Source: DASZYF01 sp035545535 (GTDB lineage: Bacteria > Actinomycetota > Actinomycetes > Mycobacteriales > CAJCIY01). From it: a stretch of DNA of 9,585 nucleotides. The stretch spans positions 1-9,585 of the forward strand of contig DASZYF010000078.1 in assembly GCA_035545535.1 (NCBI GenBank), in the 5' to 3' direction. Below the pieces are notes generated by a model. It saw only the letters and a program-made list of their open reading frames with translations, did no database searches and was not told the DNA's origin. Shown here one piece after another: positions 1 to 6,826 of this stretch; position 1 is the stretch's first letter; each line of letters begins with the position of its first letter. Both the position numbers and the translations under genes were made by a program.

Positions 1-1467
1 CTCGAGCGCTACGCAGTGGTCGGGGAGGACGACTCCGCCCGGCGGCTGCTCGCGGACCTCACCCGCGCGCCCGGGGCGCCGTTCCGCGTGGTCGGGACGG
101 TCCCGGCGGCGAGCGACCCCGAAGGCCTCGTACGGCTGGCCCGGGAGCTGCGGCTCGACGGCCTGGTGCTGCCGCCCTCGCACCCGCGGACGGGAGACCT
201 CGCCCGCGCGTTCTCCGGGACGGGCATCGACGTCCTCGAAGCGCCGCGCCTGGGCGACCTGGAGACGCGGGTCGCCTCTCTGGCTGTCCTGCACGGGGTC
301 CCGCTGCTGCGGGTCGCCGGCCTGTCTCCTCGCCGCCGCGCCATCCGCGTCCCGGTGCGGGACCGGCTCCGGCACGGCGTCGCGGTGCTCGGCACGCGCG
401 GCATCCCCGCGAGCTACGGCGGCTTCGAGACGTTCGCCGAGGAGCTCGCCACGCGCTTGGCCGACGCCGGGGTCGCCGTCACCGTGTACTGCCGCAGGGC
501 CTACGCGACGGAAGGGAAGCAGTGGCGGGGCGTGCGCCTCGTCACGCTGCCGACGATCCGCTCCAAGTACTTCGACACCGTCGTGCACACCACGCTGTCG
601 GTGCTGCACCTCGTCCTCACCCGGGGGCCGCGCGACGTCGTGCTCTGCAACGCGGCGAACGCGCCCGTGCTGCCGCTGCTGCGGGGCGCTCGGCGACGGG
701 TCGTGCTCAACGTCGACGGGCTCGAGTGGCGCCGGTCCAAGTGGGGAGTGGCCGGCCGGGCCTGGTACCGGATGGGGGAGTGGCTCTCGGTGCGGGCGGC
801 CGCGGTGCTCGTGACCGACGCCGAGGAGGTCCGCACGTACTACCGGGTGCGGCACGACACCGAGTCGGTGATGATCCCCTACGGCGCCGAGCCCATCCCG
901 CGCGGCCTGCCCCTGCCCGCGGAGACGCCGGTCGAGGCGGGGCGCTACGTCCTGTACGTGAGCCGTTGGGAGCCCGAGAACAATCCGCTGCTCGTCGCCG
1001 AGGCGCACGCCGCGGCCGGCGCGGACGTCGGCCTGGTCATGCTCGGCTCGGCCACGTACGGGCCTGAGCTCGAGGCCGCCGTCCGGGGTGCCGCCGCGCC
1101 CTCGGCCGTCCTGCCCGGACCGCTGTTCGGCGACGCCTACCGGGGCCTGCAGTCCAACGCGCTCTGCTACGTGCACGCGACCGAGGTCGGCGGCACCCAT
1201 CCGGCTCTGGTCGAGGCCATGGCCGCGGGCAACCTCTGCCTGGTCCTCGACACGCCCGAGAACCGGGAGGTCGCCACCGCGGCGGGCGCGCTGTTCTTCC
1301 GGGACCGGGCGGACCTGGCCCGCCTCATCCGCGAGGTCGCCGCGATGAGCCCGGCCGACCTCGCCGCCCGCCGCGCGCAGGCGAGCGCCCACGCGGCGGC
1401 CGCCTACTCGTGGGACGCGGTGGTCGCCCGGTACCGGCAGGTCCTGGCAGGACAGGCCGGCGGATGA
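1..1467 (+). CDS. Glycosyltransferase (DUF1972/GT4), 5'-truncated, with N-terminal Rossmann segment
   Basis: The frame is open from base 1, so the gene begins upstream; the GTG at 16 lies inside a conserved strand and has no ribosome site. 488 residues are visible. Residues 1-120 or so resemble the nucleotide-binding-like (CoA_binding_3) part of polyprenyl glycosylphosphotransferases: an opening YAVVGEDDSA loop, then GVPLLRV, then an Arg-rich VRDRLR stretch where that family normally enters its last membrane helix and catalytic domain. Instead, a DUF1972 GT4 enzyme starts near residue 127 (LGTRGIPASYGGFETFAEEL), with the family signature DGLEWRRSKW near 239 and the donor-site motif EVGGTHPALVE with E395 and E405. 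Family members transfer NDP-sugars, often rhamnose, to lipid-linked glycans at the cytoplasmic face. No frame break lies between the two halves. The gene is 68 bases upstream of a ligase-like gene and probably shares its operon. Sugar and acceptor are unknown. The GT4 call is firm; the N-terminal assignment is by pattern only. Confidence 0.85.
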   Translation, partial: LERYAVVGEDDSARRLLADLTRAPGAPFRVVGTVPAASDPEGLVRLARELRLDGLVLPPSHPRTGDLARAFSGTGIDVLEAPRLGDLETRVASLAVLHGVPLLRVAGLSPRRRAIRVPVRDRLRHGVAVLGTRGIPASYGGFETFAEELATRLADAGVAVTVYCRRAYATEGKQWRGVRLVTLPTIRSKYFDTVVHTTLSVLHLVLTRGPRDVVLCNAANAPVLPLLRGARRRVVLNVDGLEWRRSKWGVAGRAWYRMGEWLSVRAAAVLVTDAEEVRTYYRVRHDTESVMIPYGAEPIPRGLPLPAETPVEAGRYVLYVSRWEPENNPLLVAEAHAAAGADVGLVMLGSATYGPELEAAVRGAAAPSAVLPGPLFGDAYRGLQSNALCYVHATEVGGTHPALVEAMAAGNLCLVLDTPENREVATAAGALFFRDRADLARLIREVAAMSPADLAARRAQASAHAAAAYSWDAVVARYRQVLAGQAGG

Positions 1468-1526
1468 CGGGTTCGGCCGAACGGCCCCCTGACTGAGTCG
1501 TCAAGGACGCCGACCAGCCCGCCGAC

Positions 1527-1530
1527 GAGG
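1527..1530 (+). promoter_or_regulatory. Ribosome binding site deciding the ligase start
   Basis: GAGG lies 5 bases before the GTG at 1536. It overlaps the alternative GTG at 1530, which has no Shine-Dalgarno-like sequence upstream. I therefore prefer 1536 as the start; the difference is only two residues. Confidence 0.5.
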
Positions 1531-1535
1531 TGAGG

Positions 1536-3563
1536 GTGACGGTCCTCGCACCGCCCGGTGGGGCAGCCGTGCCCGCGCAGCGGGACCCGGCCGGACCGGC
1601 GCGCCCCGCGGGGCTGCGCGGCGTCCGGGTGCGCCCTGACACCGTCGCGGTCGCGGTGGTGCTGGCGGACTGGGCCTGGCCGCTCACCCACGCCACCGGA
1701 GGCCGCAGCGCCGGGGTCATCGGGGCCGGGCTGGTCCTGCTCCTCGCCGCGCTCGGCGTCGTGCGGCCCTGGGAGGTCCTCGCCCGCCGGTGGACCGTGC
1801 TCGCCGCGGCCGTGGCGGCCGGCGCGTTGGGGGTCGGCTTCGTCGCGCCCGGCGGCTGGTCGGGGGATGACACCGCGGCCTCCTACGCCCTCGCCGCCGG
1901 CACCGCACTGCTGCTCTCGGGCTGGCTGCGCCGGGGCGACACCGAGCGGCGGGCCGTCGCGGCCGCGGGGATCCTGGTCGCCACCGGCCTCGAGCAGTCC
2001 CTCCGAGCGCTCAACACCTGGATCGCGGGCGGCACCCCCTCGGCGGCCCCGGTGGGCACGTTCTACTGGCACAACCCGTTCGCGGCGTTCCTCGTCCCCA
2101 GCTGCATCGTCGCGGCGGCGCTGGCCGTCTGGGCCGTGCGGCCGCTCGCCGTGCTCGGCTGGGTCGCGGCCCCGATCGCCGCTGCGGCCGTCGTGCTGTC
2201 GAGCAGTCGCGCGTCGCTCGGCACGCTGGTGGTCGGCTGGATCGGGCTCGGCATCCTCGCCGTCCTCCATCGCGCGGGTCGCGCGCGCCGGGCGGTTCGC
2301 TGGGTCATCGCCTCGACCGCTTGTGCCGCAGCAAGTCTCATCCTCCCGGGCCCGCCGTTCTTCAGCTCGTGGCACTCAGCGCTGGGCGCCGCGGAGGCCC
2401 GGTCGGCCGCGGGCGAGACCGTGAGCGCCAACGCCGGCTACCGCGTGCAGTTCTGGCACGAGGCGTGGGCGGTGTTCACCCACCACCCGGTCGCCGGCGC
2501 GGGCTTCGGCCGCCTCGGCACCGCCAGCGTCGGCATCACGCCTGCCGGCTGGGCCCGCACGCCCTACGCGCACAACGGCTTCCTGCAGGTCCTCGCCGAC
2601 GGCGGACTGCTCCTGGCCGTCCCGTTCCTGCTCGCGGCCGCGGTCGCCGTCGTCGTCGGGCTGCGCCGTCTCGCGGGCTTCGCGGGCATGGCGCGGGCGG
2701 CGACCGAACCCGCGCCGGCGACCGTCGTCCGGGCTGCGGGCGCGCTCGCGCTGCTCGCCGCGCTGGCTCACTCGGCCGTCGACAACGACTGGAGCTACCC
2801 GAGCCTGCTGATCCAGGCGGGCCTCCTGCTCGCTCTGGCCGCCTCCGGAGAGCGGCGGGAGCCCGGCGCCGGGGGGCGCACCGCCCTCGCGCTCGGCGTC
2901 GTCCTCGCGCTCCTGGTCGCCGCGGGCGCCGGGCTGAGCCTCGAGCGGCGCCGCACCGACCACGCCGTCGCCCGCGCCGTCGCCGGGCCGTCCGCGAGCG
3001 GCATCGACGGGCTCGTCCGCGCTGGCCGGACGGCCTTCGCCGGTGACCAGCCGTGGCGCCTCGTGCTGACCCGCGCCCTCCCCACCGACCCCACCGCGCC
3101 GCCGCAGCTCCCCGCCGGGACGGTGCGGTTGGCCCTCGACGGGACCGCCGGCGCGGCGGAGATCGACCCGGTCCTCGCCCTGCAGCGGGCTCGGGCGCAG
3201 GCGCTGCTCGGCGACCGTGCCGATGCTGATGCGACCCTGCGGAGGCTCCGCGACGTCATCCGCACAGACCGCCCGATCGGGAGCGACGCCGTGCCCGTCC
3301 TCGTCGCGACCGGAGCGATCGATGCGGCCCGGGCACTGGCGGTCGCCGACGTCCGCAGCGCGCTCCAGGCCGATGCCTCGGACCTGTGGCACGACGTCGA
3401 TGTGCTCGGCCGGGTGCCGGGCTCGATCCAGCAGTACGCCTGCGCGGGTGTCCTCGCCGCCGCGCAACAGGCCATCCCGGGCGGCCTGACCGCCCCACCG
3501 ACCCCCGCCGCGGGCGATGATTGCCACGCGGTCCTCGACATCCCCGCGGAGGCGACGTCATGA
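1536..3563 (+). CDS. O-antigen ligase / Wzy_C-family membrane protein
   Basis: The 675-residue protein has about 12 predicted membrane segments between residues 25 and 475. Two Wzy_C-type landmarks are visible. One is an SSSRASL segment with R225. The other is a large extracytoplasmic loop with FWHEAWAVFTHHPVAGAGFG, ending in YAHNGFLQVLADGGLL with H346. Family members transfer a glycan from undecaprenyl-diphosphate to lipid A, to another glycan (polymerase) or to protein (PglL/PilO/TfpW-type pilin transferases); the sequence does not say which. The last 200 or so residues are soluble, Ala-rich and helical, perhaps TPR-like around ALQRARAQALLGDRADADATL, with two late cysteines. The stop overlaps the pilB start by four bases (ATGA), which suggests translational coupling and a pilus-related job. 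A start at 1530 is also possible. An actinomycete has no lipid A, so the acceptor is protein, a polymer or another surface molecule. Confidence 0.8.
   Translation: MTVLAPPGGAAVPAQRDPAGPARPAGLRGVRVRPDTVAVAVVLADWAWPLTHATGGRSAGVIGAGLVLLLAALGVVRPWEVLARRWTVLAAAVAAGALGVGFVAPGGWSGDDTAASYALAAGTALLLSGWLRRGDTERRAVAAAGILVATGLEQSLRALNTWIAGGTPSAAPVGTFYWHNPFAAFLVPSCIVAAALAVWAVRPLAVLGWVAAPIAAAAVVLSSSRASLGTLVVGWIGLGILAVLHRAGRARRAVRWVIASTACAAASLILPGPPFFSSWHSALGAAEARSAAGETVSANAGYRVQFWHEAWAVFTHHPVAGAGFGRLGTASVGITPAGWARTPYAHNGFLQVLADGGLLLAVPFLLAAAVAVVVGLRRLAGFAGMARAATEPAPATVVRAAGALALLAALAHSAVDNDWSYPSLLIQAGLLLALAASGERREPGAGGRTALALGVVLALLVAAGAGLSLERRRTDHAVARAVAGPSASGIDGLVRAGRTAFAGDQPWRLVLTRALPTDPTAPPQLPAGTVRLALDGTAGAAEIDPVLALQRARAQALLGDRADADATLRRLRDVIRTDRPIGSDAVPVLVATGAIDAARALAVADVRSALQADASDLWHDVDVLGRVPGSIQQYACAGVLAAAQQAIPGGLTAPPTPAAGDDCHAVLDIPAEATS
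3548..3552 (+). promoter_or_regulatory. Ribosome binding site of pilB, inside the ligase gene
   Basis: A full GGAGG sits 7 bases before the ATG at 3560, inside the last codons of the preceding gene. It fixes the pilB start at 3560 instead of the earlier in-frame codon at 3521, which would only add unconserved Arg/Pro/Gly residues. Confidence 0.75.
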
Positions 3564-5233
3564 GGCAGCTCGGCGACATCCTGCTCGAAGGCGGGCTGGT
3601 CACGAATGCGCAGCTGCAGCTCGCGCTCGAGGAGCAGCAGCGCGCCGGTCGCAGCCTGGGCCGGGTGCTCGTCGACATGGGCATCGTCAGCGAGGCGCAG
3701 CTCGTCGCGGCACTCGCGACCCAGATCGGCCTTCCGTTCGTCGACCTGACCGAATACCCGGTCGACCAGAACGCCGTCATCCTGGTCTCGGACAGCGTGT
3801 GCCGCAGGCACAATGCGATGCCCATCGGCTTTGACGACGGCGGTCGCCTCATCGTCGCGATGGCCGACCCCGCGAACGTGTTCGCGCTCGATGACATCCG
3901 CTCGCTGACCGGGCGCGAGGTCAAGCCGGTCGTCGCGACGAAGGCTGACCTGCTGCAGGCGATCAACCGCTACCACCGGATGGAGGGCGAGCTCGATGAC
4001 ATCTCAGCGAACCTCGACGTCTCCTCCACCTCCGGCACGGACGACCTCGACGCCGTCAAGGAGGTCGTCGACGACGCGCCGATCGTCCGGTTCGTCAACC
4101 TGCTCATCACGCAGGCGATCCAGGACCGCGCGTCGGACATCCACATCGAGCCGGCCGAGCGCGACCTCCGCGTCCGGTTCCGCATCGACGGTGTGCTGCA
4201 CGAAGTGATGCGGTCGCCGAAGACCATCACCTCCGGCGTCATCAGTCGCCTCAAGATCATGGGCGACATGGACATCGCCGAACGGCGGGTCCCGCAGGAC
4301 GGCCGCCTCTCGGTGCAGACCAACGGCAAGAAGATCGACCTGCGCATCGCCTCCCTCCCCACGGTGTGGGGCGAGAAGGTCGTCATGCGAATCCTGGACA
4401 ACTCGACCGCGACGCTGGCGCTGTCCGACCTCGGGTTCCGCCAGCGCAACTTCGAGCTGTGGAGGCAGTCCTACGTCAAGCCCTACGGGATGCTCCTGGT
4501 CACGGGACCCACGGGGTCGGGCAAGTCGACGACCCTCTACGCGACGCTCAACATCGTCAGCAAGCCCGAGATCAACGTCATCACCGTCGAGGACCCGGTC
4601 GAGTACCGCATCCCGGGCATCAACCAGGTCCAGGTGAACCAGAAGGCCGGCCTGACCTTCGCCAGGGCGCTGCGCTCGATCCTGCGGGCCGACCCCGACG
4701 TCGTCCTCATGGGTGAGATCCGCGACCACGAGACGGCGCAGATCGCGATCGAGGCCGCCCTCACCGGTCACCTCGTGCTGTCGACGCTGCACACGAACGA
4801 CGCGCCTTCGGCCGTCACCCGCCTCACCGAGATGGGCATCGAGCCGTTCCTGGTGGGCAGCGCCCTCGACTGCGTCCTGGCCCAGCGACTCGCCCGCCGC
4901 CTGTGCGAGAAGTGCAAGGAGCCCTACACGCCCACCGAGGAGACCCTGTTGGCCGCCCGCTTCCCCTGGGAGCCCGGTCAGCCGATCCCCACGCTGCACC
5001 GGGCCGTCGGCTGCTCCGCGTGCTCCAAGACGGGCTACAAGGGCCGGCTCGCGCTGCACGAGGTCATGCCGGTGACCGAGCGCCTCGAGCGCCTGGCGGT
5101 CGAGCGAGCGAGCGGTGAGGCCATCGGCAAGGCCGCTCGCGAGGACGGCATGGAGACGCTGCGCAGCGACGGATTGGCGAAGGTCGCGGAGGGCCACACG
5201 ACCCTCGACGAGATCTTCCGGGTCGTGGTGTAG
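3560..5233 (+). CDS. pilB: Type IV pilus extension ATPase PilB (GspE family)
   Basis: The 557-residue protein has the usual PilB/GspE length. It is a cytoplasmic hexameric ATPase that powers pilin polymerisation through PilC. Residues 1-140 or so form an MshEN/T2SSE_N domain with two 24-residue repeats (LGDILLEGGLV from residue 4 and LGRVLVDMGIV from residue 33), a fold known to bind c-di-GMP in some PilB/MshE proteins. The ATPase core shows Walker A GPTGSGKST (G316-T324, K322), Asp box VEDPVEY near 343-349, Walker B DPDVVLMGE ending at E386, and His box TGHLVLSTLHTND with H404 and H411. A zinc-type tetracysteine follows: C449/C452 and C485/C488. The zinc site and MshEN domain distinguish PilB from PilT. 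The gene overlaps the ligase gene by four bases and is followed by a 162-base gap before pilT. A type II secretion GspE is the alternative, but the pilT neighbour argues for pili. Confidence 0.96.
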   Translation: MRQLGDILLEGGLVTNAQLQLALEEQQRAGRSLGRVLVDMGIVSEAQLVAALATQIGLPFVDLTEYPVDQNAVILVSDSVCRRHNAMPIGFDDGGRLIVAMADPANVFALDDIRSLTGREVKPVVATKADLLQAINRYHRMEGELDDISANLDVSSTSGTDDLDAVKEVVDDAPIVRFVNLLITQAIQDRASDIHIEPAERDLRVRFRIDGVLHEVMRSPKTITSGVISRLKIMGDMDIAERRVPQDGRLSVQTNGKKIDLRIASLPTVWGEKVVMRILDNSTATLALSDLGFRQRNFELWRQSYVKPYGMLLVTGPTGSGKSTTLYATLNIVSKPEINVITVEDPVEYRIPGINQVQVNQKAGLTFARALRSILRADPDVVLMGEIRDHETAQIAIEAALTGHLVLSTLHTNDAPSAVTRLTEMGIEPFLVGSALDCVLAQRLARRLCEKCKEPYTPTEETLLAARFPWEPGQPIPTLHRAVGCSACSKTGYKGRLALHEVMPVTERLERLAVERASGEAIGKAAREDGMETLRSDGLAKVAEGHTTLDEIFRVVV

Positions 5234-5314
5234 CGCGGTGCACGGACGATCGGCCGTACGGAGCAGGGGCCTCTCCCTCAAGGGGGCCTTCCCGGGGACC
5301 GATGCGCAAGTGGA

Positions 5315-5334
5315 CGACCCGCGGGTGCGGGTCG
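5315..5334 (+). terminator. GC-rich hairpin in the pilB-pilT gap
   Basis: A perfect 8-bp stem (CGACCCGC with GCGGGTCG) closes a four-base loop GGGT. No T-run follows, so this is not a classical intrinsic terminator. It could be a partial terminator, an mRNA end stabiliser or an attenuator that lowers pilT relative to pilB. The rest of the 162-base gap (5234-5395) shows no convincing gene or promoter, only a weaker wobble-containing stem near 5268-5290. Confidence 0.3.
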
Positions 5335-5379
5335 GGCAGAAGCAGACGTAGTCGGAAGCAGCGGGCAACCGCAGGTCGC

Positions 5380-5386
5380 GGAAGGG
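5380..5386 (+). promoter_or_regulatory. Ribosome binding site of pilT
   Basis: GGAAGGG sits 9 bases before the GTG at 5396. It supports this early start, and therefore the long Pro/Ala-rich N-terminal extension of PilT being translated. Confidence 0.6.
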
Positions 5387-5395
5387 CGGCACAGG

Positions 5396-6802
5396 GTGAG
5401 CACCAGCTGGGAGGGTCCCGGGCAGCCGGGGCCCGGGCAGGCCAACCCGTTCGTCTCCGTGCCGGTGCCCGGCGCGCCGAACCCGCCGGCAGCAGCGCCG
5501 CCCGGCTTCGCGCCCTACCCGGGCCCGCCGGCGCCGGCCGCTCCGCCCGTCTTCGCGCCGGCTCCGGCGGTCGCGCCTCCGCCTCCGCCGCCTGCCTCCG
5601 TCGGCACCTTCGGGGAGGTCGGCACTGCTGCGGCGGACGCCGCGGCGTGGGCCGCCCAGCAGGAGGCCACGGCCGCGGAGCCCGCGCAGAGCAGCGCTCC
5701 GTCCCGCACCGCGATCGAGGAGGACTCGACCGCGGAGAGCCTGCTCCTCATCGACCTGCTCATCGAGCTGATGGAGCGTGGCGGCTCCGACCTCCACCTC
5801 GCCGCCGGCGCCAAGCCGACCCTGCGCATCAACGGCCACCTGCAGCCGATCGAGGAGCGCGCGGAGCTCACGCCGCCCGTCATCCAGCGCATGATGTACG
5901 CGATCATCACGCAGAAGCAGCGCGAGCGCTTCGAGGAGGAGTGGGAGCTCGACTTCGCCTACGCCGTCCCCGGCCGGGCTCGCTTCCGCGTCAACCTCTA
6001 CCGGCAGAAGGACGCGCTCGGCGCGGCCTTCCGCATCATCCCCTTCGAGATCAAGCCGCTCGAGGCGCTCGGCGTCCCGATGACGGTCGCCAACTTCGCG
6101 ATGATGCCGCGTGGCTTCGTCCTCGTCACGGGCCCGACCGGGTCCGGCAAGTCGACGACGCTCGCGTCGCTGGTCGACCTGGCCAACCGCAACCGTGCCG
6201 ACCACATCATGACGGTCGAGGACCCGATCGAGTTCCTCCACACGCACCGCCGTTGCCTGGTCAACCAGCGCGAGGTGGGGGAGGACACCCAGTCCTTCCA
6301 GAACGCGCTCAAGCACGTGCTGCGTCAGGACCCCGACATCATCCTGGTCGGTGAGATGCGTGACCTCGAGACGATCAGTGTCGCGCTGACCGCCGCCGAG
6401 ACCGGTCACCTCGTCTTCGCCACCCTGCACACGCAGGACGCGGCGCAGACGATCGACCGCGTCATCGACGTCTTCCCGCCGCACCAGCAGCAGCAGATCC
6501 GCGTGCAGCTCGCGGGCGCGCTGCAGGGCGTCGTCTGCCAGACCCTCGTGAAGACGGCGGACGGCCGCGGCCGCGCCGTCGCGTGTGAGGTGCTGGTGTG
6601 CACGCCGGCTGTCCGCAACCTCATCCGTGAGGGCAAGACGCATCAGATCTACTCGGCGATGCAGACCGGCTCGCAGTTCGGGATGCAGACGATGGACCAG
6701 TCGCTCGCCGAGCTCGTCAAGAAGGGCCGCATCACCTACGACGCGGCCCTCGAGAAGTGCCACCACGTCGAGGACTTCAAGCGCCTGTCCGGCCGGGCCT
6801 GA
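5396..6802 (+). CDS. pilT: Type IV pilus retraction ATPase PilT with Pro-rich extension
   Basis: The 468-residue protein is about 100 residues longer than typical PilT. PilT is the hexameric cytoplasmic ATPase that depolymerises pili for retraction, twitching and DNA uptake. The conserved domain begins near residue 115 (LLLIDLLIELMERGGSDLHL). It shows Walker A GPTGSGKST (G246-T254, K252), Asp box VEDPIEF, Walker B DPDIILVGE ending at E320, His box TGHLVFATLHTQD, and the PilT-specific motif AVRNLIREGKTHQI from A405 (usually AIRNLIREGK), which is needed for retraction in studied homologues. It lacks the PilB tetracysteine and MshEN domain. Residues 1-112 or so are low-complexity Pro/Ala/Gly, including six prolines in a row, and look disordered. 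The GTG start is supported by a GGAAGGG site. The gene lies between pilB and pilC, so it is the dedicated motor of this pilus. Confidence 0.95.
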   Translation: MSTSWEGPGQPGPGQANPFVSVPVPGAPNPPAAAPPGFAPYPGPPAPAAPPVFAPAPAVAPPPPPPASVGTFGEVGTAAADAAAWAAQQEATAAEPAQSSAPSRTAIEEDSTAESLLLIDLLIELMERGGSDLHLAAGAKPTLRINGHLQPIEERAELTPPVIQRMMYAIITQKQRERFEEEWELDFAYAVPGRARFRVNLYRQKDALGAAFRIIPFEIKPLEALGVPMTVANFAMMPRGFVLVTGPTGSGKSTTLASLVDLANRNRADHIMTVEDPIEFLHTHRRCLVNQREVGEDTQSFQNALKHVLRQDPDIILVGEMRDLETISVALTAAETGHLVFATLHTQDAAQTIDRVIDVFPPHQQQQIRVQLAGALQGVVCQTLVKTADGRGRAVACEVLVCTPAVRNLIREGKTHQIYSAMQTGSQFGMQTMDQSLAELVKKGRITYDAALEKCHHVEDFKRLSGRA

Positions 6803-6810
6803 ACGGTCTA

Positions 6811-6816
6811 GAGGGG
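6811..6816 (+). promoter_or_regulatory. Ribosome binding site of pilC
   Basis: GAGGGG lies 10 bases before the ATG at 6827, within the 24-base pilT-pilC gap. The spacing is slightly long but usable. The tight gap indicates cotranscription. Confidence 0.5.
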
Positions 6817-6826
6817 TACCCACACG

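Noticed and set aside
16..18. GTG as the true start of the first gene
   Set aside because: The frame is open to base 1, the upstream codons continue the conserved Rossmann strand, and there is no room or sequence for a ribosome site. The gene is treated as truncated.
1471..1482. Perfect 12-bp palindrome GTTCGGCCGAAC between the first two genes, possible operator
   Set aside because: Several such palindromes are expected by chance at this GC content, and no promoter elements accompany it. It could be reconsidered if conserved.
3521..3559. Upstream in-frame start for pilB adding 13 residues
   Set aside because: The extra residues are unconserved Arg/Pro/Gly, whereas GGAGG is ideally spaced from the ATG at 3560 and the MshEN motif begins right there.
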